Shown one piece after another: positions 1 to 8,178 of a stretch of DNA of 64,000 bases (positions within the stretch are counted from its first letter, which is position 1; every line of letters begins with the position of its first letter). The translations under genes and the position numbers were made by a program. Origin of the DNA: Streptomyces xanthophaeus. GTDB taxonomy: Bacteria; Actinomycetota; Actinomycetes; Streptomycetales; Streptomycetaceae. The notes under the pieces were generated by a model. The model saw nothing but the letters and a program-made list of their open reading frames with translations. It made no database searches and had not been told where the DNA came from. Where the stretch lies: assembly GCF_030440515.1 (NCBI RefSeq), contig NZ_CP076543.1, forward strand, positions 7,107,001-7,171,000, written 5' to 3'.

Positions 1-759
1 CGACTCCTGGTCGTACAGGAACCACTCGTCCGCCCTGAAGGGCCGGTGGAACCACATGGCGTGGTCCAGCGAGGCCATGTCGAATCCGCGCATGCCCCAC
101 AGGGGTTCCACCGGGATGCGCACGGCGTCGAGGAGGGTCATGTCACTTGCGTAGGTGAGGGCGCAGGTGTGGATGAGAGGGTCGTCGCCCAGCGGACCGA
201 CCGCGCGCATCCACACCGCGCTGCGGGGATCGGATCCCTTGAGCTCCTCGGGAGTCCAGCGGAGCCGGTTGACGTACCGGATGTCGAAGGGCTGGCGGCG
301 GGCCATCCGCTCCAGCGCCTCCGGCAGCGCCCCCAGGTGCTCGCGGATCTCGTCCGCGACCTTGGGGAGCGTGTCCGGGTGAGGGACGTGGTGAGGAGGC
401 AGCTGGTGCTCGATGCCGCCCTCCTCCGGATGATGGAAGGAGGCGGTGAGATTGAAGATCGTCTTGCCCTGCTGGACCGCGGTGACCCGGCGCGTGGTGA
501 AGGACCGTCCGTCGCGCACCCGCTCCACCTGGTACACGATCGGCACCCCGGGGATGCCGGGGCGCAGGAAGTACGCGTGCAGCGAGTGGACCGGGCGGTC
601 GCTCTCCACGGTGCGCCCCGCGGCCACCAGGGCCTGGCCGGCGACCTGCCCGCCGAAGACACGCTGGAGGGACTCCTGCGGGCTGGCGCCGCGGAAGATG
701 TTGACCTCGATCTGCTCCAGATCGAGCAGATCGACCAGTCTCTCGGCGGGGTTCGTCAT
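1..759 (-). CDS. tesB: Acyl-CoA thioesterase II (TesB), 3' end cut by window edge
   Basis: The minus-strand reading frame opens with ATG at 759 (MTNPAERLVDLLDLEQIEVN) and runs to base 1 without a stop, giving 253 codons of a protein usually near 285-290 residues, so the C-terminus lies outside the window. It shows TesB double-hotdog features: the FGGQVAGQALVAAGRTV segment, HSLHAYFLRPG, and FNLTASFHHPEEG in the first hotdog, then the second hotdog with ALTYASDMTLLDAVRIP and the conserved SLDHAMWFHRPFRADEW, which contains the family's catalytic Asp. The enzyme hydrolyses medium- to long-chain acyl-CoA in the cytoplasm. The upstream gap to the helicase is 70 bases, so co-transcription from the helicase is possible. 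Family assignment is firm; the physiological substrate is not known. Confidence 0.93.
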   Translation of the reverse strand, partial: MTNPAERLVDLLDLEQIEVNIFRGASPQESLQRVFGGQVAGQALVAAGRTVESDRPVHSLHAYFLRPGIPGVPIVYQVERVRDGRSFTTRRVTAVQQGKTIFNLTASFHHPEEGGIEHQLPPHHVPHPDTLPKVADEIREHLGALPEALERMARRQPFDIRYVNRLRWTPEELKGSDPRSAVWMRAVGPLGDDPLIHTCALTYASDMTLLDAVRIPVEPLWGMRGFDMASLDHAMWFHRPFRADEWFLYDQES

Positions 760-829
760 CAGAGGATCTCCACGGTCGGGTCCGGCGGGTCCGTTGGGTC
801 GGGCGGGTACGGCGGGGTACGGCGGACGG

Positions 830-3361
830 TCAGAGTGCTCCGAGCTCACCCACCGAGGTGACCCGGATGACGGCCCGGCCCTCCTCGTCGGAGGCGGCCA
901 GGTCGACCTCGGCGCTGATGCCCCAGCCATGGTCCCCGTTGGGGTCAGCGAAGGTCTGGCGGACGCGCCACAGGCCGTGCGCCGGGTCCTCCTCGATCTG
1001 CAGGAGCTTCGGGCCCCGGGCGTCGGGTCCGGTGCCCAGGTCGTCGTACTCGTCCCAGTACCCGTCCAGGGCCTCGCCCCAGGCATCCGCGTCCCAGCCG
1101 GACTCGGAGTCCAGCTCGCCCAGCACGTTGACGTGGTCGAGGGCGGCCAGCTCCACCCGGCGGAACATGGCGTTGCGGACCAGGACGCGGAAGGCCCGCG
1201 AGTTCGCGGTGACCGGCTTGACCTGGTCGGCCTTCTCCTGGGCCTGCTCCGCCGTCTCCACCTCCGGGTTCGCCAGCTGCTCCCACTCGTCCAGCAGGCT
1301 GGAGTCCACCTGGCGGACCAGCTCGCCGAGCCAGGCGATCAGGTCCTGGAGGTCCTCGGACTTGAGGTCGTCGGGGATGGTGTGGTCCAGCGCCTTGAAC
1401 GCGCTCGCGAGGTAGCGCAGCACGATGCCCTCGGTGCGGGCCAGCTCGTAGAAGGAGGTGAACTCGGTGAAGGTCATCGCGCGCTCGTACATGTCGCGGA
1501 TGATCGACTTCGGGGAGACCGGGTGGTCGCGCACCCACGGGTGGCTCTTGGCGTACACGTCGTAGGCGTGCGAGAGCAGCTCTTCGAGCGGCTTGGGATA
1601 GGTGACGTCCTGGAGCCGCTCCATCCGCTCCTCGTACTCGATCCCGTCGGCCTTCATCTGGCCGACCTGGATGCCGCGTTCCTTGTTCTGCTGGGCGGCG
1701 AGGATCTGGCGCGGGTCGTCCAGCGTGGACTCCACGACGGAGACCATGTCCAGCGCGTAGGAGGGGGACTCCGGGTCCAGCAGGTCGAAGGAGGCCAGGG
1801 CGAAGGTGGACAGCGGCTGGTTGAGTGCGAAGTCCTGCTGGAGATCGACGGTGAGCCGGATGGTGCGGCCCTCCGCGTCCGGGGTGTCGAGCTTCTCGAC
1901 CACGCCGCCGTCCAGCAGCGAGCGGTAGATCGCGATGGCCCGGCGGATGTGCCGCAGCTGGGCCTTGCGGGGCTCGTGGTTGTCCTCCAGCAGGTGGCGC
2001 ATCGCCTGGAAGGCGTCGCCGGGCCGGGCGATGACCGACAGCAGCATGATGTTGGTGACCTTGAAGCGCGAGGTCAGCGCCTCCGGGTCGGCGGCGATCA
2101 GCTTCTCGAACGTGGTGTCCGACCAGGCGACGAAGCCCTCGGGAGCCTTCTTGCGCACCACCTTGCGGCGCTTCTTCGGATCGTCGCCCGCCTTAGCGAG
2201 CGCCTTCTCGTTCTCGATGACGTGCTCGGGGGCCTGCGCGACCACATAGCCCGCGGTGTCGAAGCCGGCCCGGCCGGCGCGTCCCGCGATCTGGTGGAAC
2301 TCGCGGGCGCGCAGGGTGCGGACACGGTTGCCGTCGTACTTGGTGAGCGCGGTGAACAGCACCGTGCGGATCGGGACGTTGACGCCGACGCCGAGGGTGT
2401 CCGTACCGCAGATGACCTTCAGCAGGCCGGCCTGCGCGAGCTTCTCCACCAGGCGGCGGTACTTGGGCAGCATGCCGGCGTGGTGCACACCGATGCCGTG
2501 CCGGACGTAGCGGGAGAGGTTCTGGCCGAACTTGGTGGTGAAGCGGAAGTTGCCGATGAGCTCGGCGATCTTGTCCTTCTCCTCGCGCGTGCACATGTTG
2601 ATGCTCATGAGCGACTGCGCCCGCTCGACCGCCTGAGCCTGCGTGAAGTGCACGATGTAGACCGGTGCCTGGCGGGTCTCCAGCAGCTCGGTGATCGTGT
2701 CGGTGATCGGGGTGGTGACGTACTCGTACGAGAGCGGGACGGGCCGGGTCGCGGAACGGACCACCGAGGTGGGCCGGCCGGTGCGCCGGGTCAGGTCCTC
2801 CTCGAACCGCTTCATGTCGCCGAGCGTCGCCGACATCAGGATGAACTGTGCCTGCGGCAGCTCCAGCAGCGGGATCTGCCAGGCCCAGCCGCGGTCCGGC
2901 TCTGCATAGAAGTGGAACTCGTCCATCACGACCTGGCCGATGTCCGCGTGCTTGCCGTCGCGCAGGGCGATGGAGGCCAGCACCTCGGCGGTGCAGCAGA
3001 TCACCGGGGCGTCCGCGTTCACGGAGGCGTCGCCGGTGAGCATGCCGACGTTCTCGGTGCCGAAGAGCTTGCACAGGTCGAAGAACTTCTCCGACACCAG
3101 CGCCTTGATCGGGGCGGTGTAGAAGGTCACCTTGTCCTGGGCGAGGGCGGTGAAGTGCGCACCGGCCGCGACGAGACTCTTGCCGGAGCCGGTCGGGGTG
3201 GACAGGATCACGTTCGCCCCGGAGACGACCTCGATCAGCGCCTCCTCCTGAGCCGGGTACAGGGTGATGCCCTGGTCCTCCGCCCACGAGGAGAAAGCCT
3301 CGAAGAGGGCATCGGGGTCGGCGTTCGGCGGGAGCTGATCAATGAGGGTCACACCCCCCAT
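830..3361 (-). CDS. DEAD/DEAH-box helicase with C-terminal DUF3516-type region
   Basis: A superfamily 2 helicase of 843 residues. Visible motifs are Walker A TPTGSGKS at about 55-62, motif II DEFH at 147-150, motif III SAT at 177-179, and motif VI QIAGRAGRAG near 350, followed by a long C-terminal half with no membrane segments that resembles the DUF3516 extension of actinobacterial helicases. The motif order and Ski2/RecQ-like GRAGR box suggest ATP-driven RNA or nucleic-acid remodelling in the cytosol. The start is ATG at 3361; an in-frame GTG three codons later is possible. It is transcribed toward tesB and diverges from the membrane protein at 3497, with 135 bases between them that must hold both promoters. 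Substrate is unknown. Confidence 0.93.
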   Translation of the reverse strand: MGGVTLIDQLPPNADPDALFEAFSSWAEDQGITLYPAQEEALIEVVSGANVILSTPTGSGKSLVAAGAHFTALAQDKVTFYTAPIKALVSEKFFDLCKLFGTENVGMLTGDASVNADAPVICCTAEVLASIALRDGKHADIGQVVMDEFHFYAEPDRGWAWQIPLLELPQAQFILMSATLGDMKRFEEDLTRRTGRPTSVVRSATRPVPLSYEYVTTPITDTITELLETRQAPVYIVHFTQAQAVERAQSLMSINMCTREEKDKIAELIGNFRFTTKFGQNLSRYVRHGIGVHHAGMLPKYRRLVEKLAQAGLLKVICGTDTLGVGVNVPIRTVLFTALTKYDGNRVRTLRAREFHQIAGRAGRAGFDTAGYVVAQAPEHVIENEKALAKAGDDPKKRRKVVRKKAPEGFVAWSDTTFEKLIAADPEALTSRFKVTNIMLLSVIARPGDAFQAMRHLLEDNHEPRKAQLRHIRRAIAIYRSLLDGGVVEKLDTPDAEGRTIRLTVDLQQDFALNQPLSTFALASFDLLDPESPSYALDMVSVVESTLDDPRQILAAQQNKERGIQVGQMKADGIEYEERMERLQDVTYPKPLEELLSHAYDVYAKSHPWVRDHPVSPKSIIRDMYERAMTFTEFTSFYELARTEGIVLRYLASAFKALDHTIPDDLKSEDLQDLIAWLGELVRQVDSSLLDEWEQLANPEVETAEQAQEKADQVKPVTANSRAFRVLVRNAMFRRVELAALDHVNVLGELDSESGWDADAWGEALDGYWDEYDDLGTGPDARGPKLLQIEEDPAHGLWRVRQTFADPNGDHGWGISAEVDLAASDEEGRAVIRVTSVGELGAL

Positions 3362-3496
3362 CTTGCCTGGCTTCCCCCCGGATCAGGGAACCGGCGGACG
3401 GAACGAAGATCGCCGACGGTACGCTGTGCCGTCGATGAGGCCCGAACGAAACAGTCGACCGGGCCCGACCACACACCAGCGGGGCGGGAAACGACC

Positions 3497-4288
3497 ATGA
3501 TGGGTCCGGCGCACTCACTGTCCGGGGCAGCGGCCTGGCTGGGGGTGGGCGCGGCCACCGCGGCCGCCGGACACCCCATGCCCTGGCCGGTCCTCGTCGT
3601 CGGCGCGCTGATCTGCGCCGGGGCGGCCCTCGCCCCCGACCTCGATCACAAGTCGGCGACGATCTCACGCGCCTTCGGCCCGCTCTCCAAAGGCGTGTGC
3701 GAGGTGGTCGACAAGATCTCCTACGCCGTCTACAAGGGCACCCGTTCCAAGAAGGACGCCCGCCGCACCGGCGGCCACCGCACCCTGACGCACACCTGGC
3801 TCTGGGCCGTCCTCATCGGCGGCGGTGCCTCCCTGCTCGCCGTCACCGCCGATCGCTGGGGCGTGCTCGCCCTGCTCTTCGTGCACCTGGTGCTGGCGGT
3901 CGAAGGCCTGCTGTGGCGGGCCGCCCGGATGTCCAGCGACGTCCTGGTCTGGCTGCTCGGGGCGACCAGCGCGTGGATCCTGGCCGGGGTGCTCGACCAG
4001 CCCGGCAACGGCGCGAACTGGCTGTTCACCGGAGCGGGCCAGGAGTACCTCTGGCTCGGCCTGCCGATCGTGCTGGGGGCCCTGGTCCACGACATCGGCG
4101 ACGCGCTCACCGTTTCCGGCTGCCCGGTCCTGTGGCCGCTGCCGATCGCGGGCAAGCGCTGGTACCCGATCGGTCCGCCGAAGGCGATGCGGTTCCGCGC
4201 CGGCAGCTGGGTGGAGCTGAAGGTCCTCATGCCGGTCTTCATCCTGCTGGGCGGCTTCGGCGGCGCCTCGGCCCTCGGCTTCTTCTGA
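3497..4288 (+). CDS. YdjM/DUF457-type membrane-bound metal-dependent hydrolase
   Basis: A 263-residue multi-pass membrane protein beginning MMGPAHSLSGAAAW. The family signature is a set of His/Asp residues flanking membrane helices: the N-terminal THxxxG-like stretch (here PAHSLSG), ALAPDLDHKSATISR, the GGHRTLTHTW segment and the ALVHDIGDALTVSGCPVLWP segment. These are the putative metal ligands of the LexA-regulated YdjM-like family. Four to five hydrophobic helices are visible. The upstream ORF that runs from 446 in the same frame is an artefact of high GC. ATG at 3497 is preceded by a purine-rich GGGAAACGA; a second ATG follows immediately. Biochemical function is not established for the family. 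Confidence 0.85.
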   Translation: MMGPAHSLSGAAAWLGVGAATAAAGHPMPWPVLVVGALICAGAALAPDLDHKSATISRAFGPLSKGVCEVVDKISYAVYKGTRSKKDARRTGGHRTLTHTWLWAVLIGGGASLLAVTADRWGVLALLFVHLVLAVEGLLWRAARMSSDVLVWLLGATSAWILAGVLDQPGNGANWLFTGAGQEYLWLGLPIVLGALVHDIGDALTVSGCPVLWPLPIAGKRWYPIGPPKAMRFRAGSWVELKVLMPVFILLGGFGGASALGFF

Positions 4289-4295
4289 GACGGGA

Positions 4296-4333
4296 CCGGG
4301 CGGCGGAGGGGACCGTTCACCTCCGCCGCCCGG
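4296..4333. terminator. Bidirectional hairpin terminator
   Basis: A perfect 14-base inverted repeat (CCGGGCGGCGGAGG at 4296-4309 and its complement at 4320-4333) with a 10-base loop, extendable by one A-T pair. It sits between the convergent ends of the membrane protein (stop at 4288) and the ABC exporter (stop at 4351), as expected for a shared terminator. There is no U-tract, which is common in Streptomyces. Confidence 0.85.
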
Positions 4334-4350
4334 TGCTTTCGCGGCACGGA

Positions 4351-6132
4351 TCAGCCGTGCCAGGACCGCCACAGGGCCGCGTACGCCCCGTCGGCCGCGA
4401 CCAGCTCGTCGTGCGAGCCGAGTTCGCTGATCCGGCCGCCCTCGACCACGGCGATCACGTCCGCGTCGTGCGCGGTGTGCAGCCGGTGGGCGATGGCGAT
4501 GACCGTACGGCCGTCCAGCACCCGGGCCAGCGAGCGCTCCAGATGCCGTGCCGCACGCGGGTCCAGCAGCGAGGTCGCCTCGTCCAGCACCAGGGTGTGC
4601 GGGTCGGCCAGCACCAGCCGGGCGAGCGCGATCTGCTGCGCCTGCGCCGGGGTCAGCGCCGTGCTGCCCGAACCGACCTCGGTGTCCAGGCCGGCCTCCA
4701 TGGCCCGCGCCCAGCCGTCGGCGTCCACGGCCGCCAGCGCCGCCCACAACTCGGTGTCACCGGCGCCCGTCCGCGCGAGGAGGAGGTTGTCCCGCAGCGT
4801 GCCCACGAACACGTGGTGCTCCTGGTTGACCAGGGCCACGTGCTCGCGCACCCGCTCCGCGGGCATCCGCGACAGCCGCGCCCCGCCGAGGGTGACCTCG
4901 CCGGTCCGGGGCGCGTAGATACCCGCGAGCAGCCGTCCCAGGGTGGACTTGCCCGCCCCCGAGGGGCCGACCAGCGCCATCCGGGTGCCCGGCGGCACGG
5001 ACATCGACACCTGGTGCAGGACGTCCACGCCCTCCCGGTAGCCGAAGTGGACCTCCTGGGCCCGCACGTCCCTGCCCTCGGGCGCCACCTTCGCGTCCCC
5101 CGCGTCCGGTTCGATCTCCCGCACACCCACCAGGCGGCCGAGCGAGACCTGGGCGACCTGCAACTCGTCGTACCAGCGCAGGATCAGACCGATCGGATCG
5201 ACCAGCATCTGTGCCAGGAGCGCGCCCGTGGTCAGCTGCCCGACCGACATCCAGCCCCGCATCACGCAGAAGCCGCCGATCAGCAGCACCGAGCCGAGGA
5301 TCGTCACGAAGGTGACGTTGATGACGGGGAAGAGGACCGTCCGCAGGAAGAGCGTGTACCGCTCCCACGCGACCCACTGAGAGATCCGCCGCTCCGACAG
5401 CGCGATCCGCTCCGGCCCGAGGCGGTGCGCCTCGACCGTGCGGCCCGCGTCCACCGTCTCGGTGAGCACGGCCGAGACCGCCGCGTAGCCGGCCGCCTCC
5501 GAGCGGTACGCCGACGGCGCCCGCCGGAAGTACCAGCGGCAGCCGATCACCAGCACCGGCAGCGCCACCAGCGCGGCCAGCGCCAGCGGCGGCGCGGTCA
5601 CCGCGAGCGCCCCGAACAGCAGCCCCGCCCACACCACACCGATGGCCAGCTGCGGCACCGCCTCGCGCATGGCGTTCGCGAGCCGGTCGATGTCGGTGGT
5701 GATCCGCGACAGCAGATCGCCGGTACCGGCCCGCTCCAGCACGCCCGGCGGCAGACCCACCGACCGCACCAGGAAGTCCTCGCGCAGATCGGCCAGCATC
5801 TCCTCGCCGAGCATCGCCCCGCGCAGCCGGACCAGCCGGGTGAAGAACGTCTGGACCGCGAGCGCCAGCGCGAACAGCAGGGCCACACGCTCCAGGTGCA
5901 GCTCGCGCGCCCCCGCCGAGAGGTCGTCCACGATCCGGCCCAGCAGGTACGGGCCGGCCATGGAGGCGATCACCGCGGCCGCGTTGACGCCCACCAGCGC
6001 CACGAAGGCCCGCCGGTGGCGCCGGAACAGGCCGCGCACATAGCCCCGTACGGTCGCCGACGTGCCCACGGGCAGGGTCGCGGCCGACTCGGGGGCCGCC
6101 GGGTCGTACTCCGGCGGCGCCACGCCGATCAT
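4351..6132 (-). CDS. ABC exporter half-transporter B (permease-ATPase), canonical Walker A, degenerate signature
   Basis: A 593-residue TMD-NBD half-transporter. The N-terminal part holds six hydrophobic helices; the NBD has Walker [11 protein letters not shown]-loop LVNQEHHVF, Walker [13 protein letters not shown] and H-loop IAHRLHT. The ABC signature, normally LSGGQ, reads LTPAQAQQ and is degenerate. The start is ATG at 6132, beginning [10 protein letters not shown]; it overlaps the stop of the upstream half-transporter by four bases (ATGA), so the two are translationally coupled and almost certainly form a heterodimer. The longer frame to 6903 is a shadow of the upstream gene. Substrate is unknown; exported small molecules or lipids are typical for this architecture. 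Confidence 0.93.
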   Translation of the reverse strand: MIGVAPPEYDPAAPESAATLPVGTSATVRGYVRGLFRRHRRAFVALVGVNAAAVIASMAGPYLLGRIVDDLSAGARELHLERVALLFALALAVQTFFTRLVRLRGAMLGEEMLADLREDFLVRSVGLPPGVLERAGTGDLLSRITTDIDRLANAMREAVPQLAIGVVWAGLLFGALAVTAPPLALAALVALPVLVIGCRWYFRRAPSAYRSEAAGYAAVSAVLTETVDAGRTVEAHRLGPERIALSERRISQWVAWERYTLFLRTVLFPVINVTFVTILGSVLLIGGFCVMRGWMSVGQLTTGALLAQMLVDPIGLILRWYDELQVAQVSLGRLVGVREIEPDAGDAKVAPEGRDVRAQEVHFGYREGVDVLHQVSMSVPPGTRMALVGPSGAGKSTLGRLLAGIYAPRTGEVTLGGARLSRMPAERVREHVALVNQEHHVFVGTLRDNLLLARTGAGDTELWAALAAVDADGWARAMEAGLDTEVGSGSTALTPAQAQQIALARLVLADPHTLVLDEATSLLDPRAARHLERSLARVLDGRTVIAIAHRLHTAHDADVIAVVEGGRISELGSHDELVAADGAYAALWRSWHG

Positions 6133-8018
6133 GCGGATTCCTCGATCTCTGTGAGTGCTTCTGCCAGCTCTGTCAGTTCCAGCCCGCCGAGCCGCTGCTC
6201 CTCGTCGGTCTCGCGCGTGACGACCGCCCGGTAGCGCGGTTCGCGCTGCAGCAGCTCTCGGTGCGTACCGACGGCCGCCACCGTGCCGCCGTCGATGAGC
6301 ACGACCCGGTCCGCGCGGTCCAGCAGCAGCGGCGAGGACGCCAGCACCACCGTGGTCCGCCCGGCGCGCAGGGCCGCGATCCCGTCCGCGATCCGCGCCT
6401 CGGTGTGCGAGTCGACAGCGGAGGTCGGCTCGTCGAGCACGAGCACCTCCGGGTCGGTGGCCAGGGACCGCGCCAGGGCGAGCCGCTGGCGCTGGCCGCC
6501 CGACAGGGACCGGCCGCGCTCGGTGATCCGGGCGTCCATCGGGTCCTCGACCCCGTCCGGCGCCGACTGCAGCAGCGCGTCCAGGACGTCCCCGCACTGG
6601 GCCGCGCCCAGAGCCGCACCGGACTCGACCGCTCCGGAGGCGGGTACGTCGAACAGCTCCCGCAGGGTCCCGGACAGCAGCACCGGGTCCTTGTCCTGTA
6701 CGAGGACCAGGGTGCGTGCGGTGTCCAGTTCGAGCTCGTCCAGCGCGACTCCGCCGAGGAGCACGGACGGCGTCCCGGCCGCGTCGGCCCCGGCCCCCTC
6801 GTCGGCCCCGGCACCGGTCCCGGCGTCCGACGCCGGATCCCCGTCCGTCGGATGGCCGCCCAGGCGTTCGGCGAGCCGCCCGGCCAGGTCCGGGTCCCCG
6901 CACACGACGGCGGTGAACCGTCCCGCGGGGGCCAGCAGCCCGGTCCTCGGGTCGTACAGGTCCCCGCCCGCGGCCGGCGCCTGCACCGGCCCGGTGCGCG
7001 CGGGACGCGCGGCGGCGGTGTCCGTCCGGGTCAGTGACAGGACCCGGGCGGCCCGCTGGGCGGAGGGGCGGGAGAAGGAATACGCCATGGCGATCTCCTG
7101 GAAGTGCCGCAGCGGGTAGAGCAGGGTCGCCACCGCGCTGAACGCCGCGACGAGCTCACCCACCGCGATGCGGCCGTCCGAGACGAGCGTGGCGCCGTAC
7201 CAGACCACCGTGATCATCAGGGCGCCCGGGAGCACCACCTGGATCGCGGAGATCAGTGCCCACATCCTGGCGCTGCGCACGGCTGCCTTGCGGACCTCCT
7301 GGGAGGCCTCGCGGTAGCGGCCGAGGAACAGCTCCTCACCGCCGATGCCGCGCAGCACGCGCAGACCCGCGACGGTGTCGGAGGCCAGCTCGGTGGCCTT
7401 GCCCGCCTTCTCCCGCTGGTTGTCGGCGCGCTTGGTGGCGCGCGGCAGGAGCGGCAGCGAGGCCAGGGCGATCAGCGGCACGCCGATGGCCACGACCACG
7501 CCGAGCTCGGGGGAGTAGAACAGCAGCCCGATGCAGACGAGGACGACGGAGAAGACGGCCGCGAGGAAACGCGAGACCGCCTCGACGAACCATCCGATCT
7601 TCTCCACGTCGCCCGTGGACACCGAGACCACTTCACCCGCGGCGACCCGCCGGGTGAGGGCGGAGCCCAGCTCGGCCGTCTTGCGCGCCAGGAGCTGCTG
7701 CACCCGTGCCGCGGCGGTGATCCAGTTGGTGACGGCCGTGCGGTGGAGCATGGCGTCGCCGACCGAGATGGCGATGCCGATGACCAGGAGGAGCACGCCG
7801 ACGAGCAGCAGTCCGTTCGGCTCACGGCCGACGACCGCGTCGACGCCGAAACCGACGGCGTACGGCAGCGCGGCGACACCGGTGAAGTGCAGCATTCCCC
7901 AGCACAGGCTCTTGAGCTGTCCGCCGAGCTGACCGCGCCCCAGCCACAGCAGGAACCGGGGGCCGGAACGAGCGTCGGGTACCCCAGGATCCGGATACGG
8001 AAGATCGCTGATCTGCAT
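6129..8018 (-). CDS. ABC exporter half-transporter A (permease-ATPase), degenerate Walker A, canonical signature
   Basis: A 629-residue TMD-NBD half-transporter, partner of the gene at 4351-6132. Its NBD keeps the signature [16 protein letters not shown] and Walker [13 protein letters not shown], but where Walker A should be there is [17 protein letters not shown], lacking the GK(S/T) core. The NBD also has an Ala/Gly/Asp-rich insertion (around the residues encoded near 6780-6850). Start is ATG at 8018 ([12 protein letters not shown]). Together with its partner it would have one normal and one degenerate ATP site, as in known asymmetric heterodimeric exporters. About 160 bases without a gene lie upstream (8019-8178), which must contain its promoter. 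Confidence 0.93.
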   Translation of the reverse strand: MQISDLPYPDPGVPDARSGPRFLLWLGRGQLGGQLKSLCWGMLHFTGVAALPYAVGFGVDAVVGREPNGLLLVGVLLLVIGIAISVGDAMLHRTAVTNWITAAARVQQLLARKTAELGSALTRRVAAGEVVSVSTGDVEKIGWFVEAVSRFLAAVFSVVLVCIGLLFYSPELGVVVAIGVPLIALASLPLLPRATKRADNQREKAGKATELASDTVAGLRVLRGIGGEELFLGRYREASQEVRKAAVRSARMWALISAIQVVLPGALMITVVWYGATLVSDGRIAVGELVAAFSAVATLLYPLRHFQEIAMAYSFSRPSAQRAARVLSLTRTDTAAARPARTGPVQAPAAGGDLYDPRTGLLAPAGRFTAVVCGDPDLAGRLAERLGGHPTDGDPASDAGTGAGADEGAGADAAGTPSVLLGGVALDELELDTARTLVLVQDKDPVLLSGTLRELFDVPASGAVESGAALGAAQCGDVLDALLQSAPDGVEDPMDARITERGRSLSGGQRQRLALARSLATDPEVLVLDEPTSAVDSHTEARIADGIAALRAGRTTVVLASSPLLLDRADRVVLIDGGTVAAVGTHRELLQREPRYRAVVTRETDEEQRLGGLELTELAEALTEIEESA

Positions 8019-8178
8019 GACGCCCCATGACTGGTCGAGTGGTTCAAACCGTGCAAGGTTCGCCTTCAGGACCGGCGCCGGGCAATCGATTTTACGTGGG
8101 ACGCGCGCTGGGGCCAGCAGGTTTACGGCTGCGCGGGACCACGTGACACCTGGTCACGGGGGTCGCGCGCTCCGGCGC

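Noticed and set aside
446..3496. Long in-frame extension upstream of the DUF457 membrane protein
   Set aside because: It is antisense to the helicase and tesB genes; the real start at 3497 fits the family length.
8055..8066. AAGGTTCGCCTT-like inverted repeat before the ABC exporter pair, considered as an iron box
   Set aside because: It does not match the 19-base DmdR/IdeR box and the arms are only four bases.
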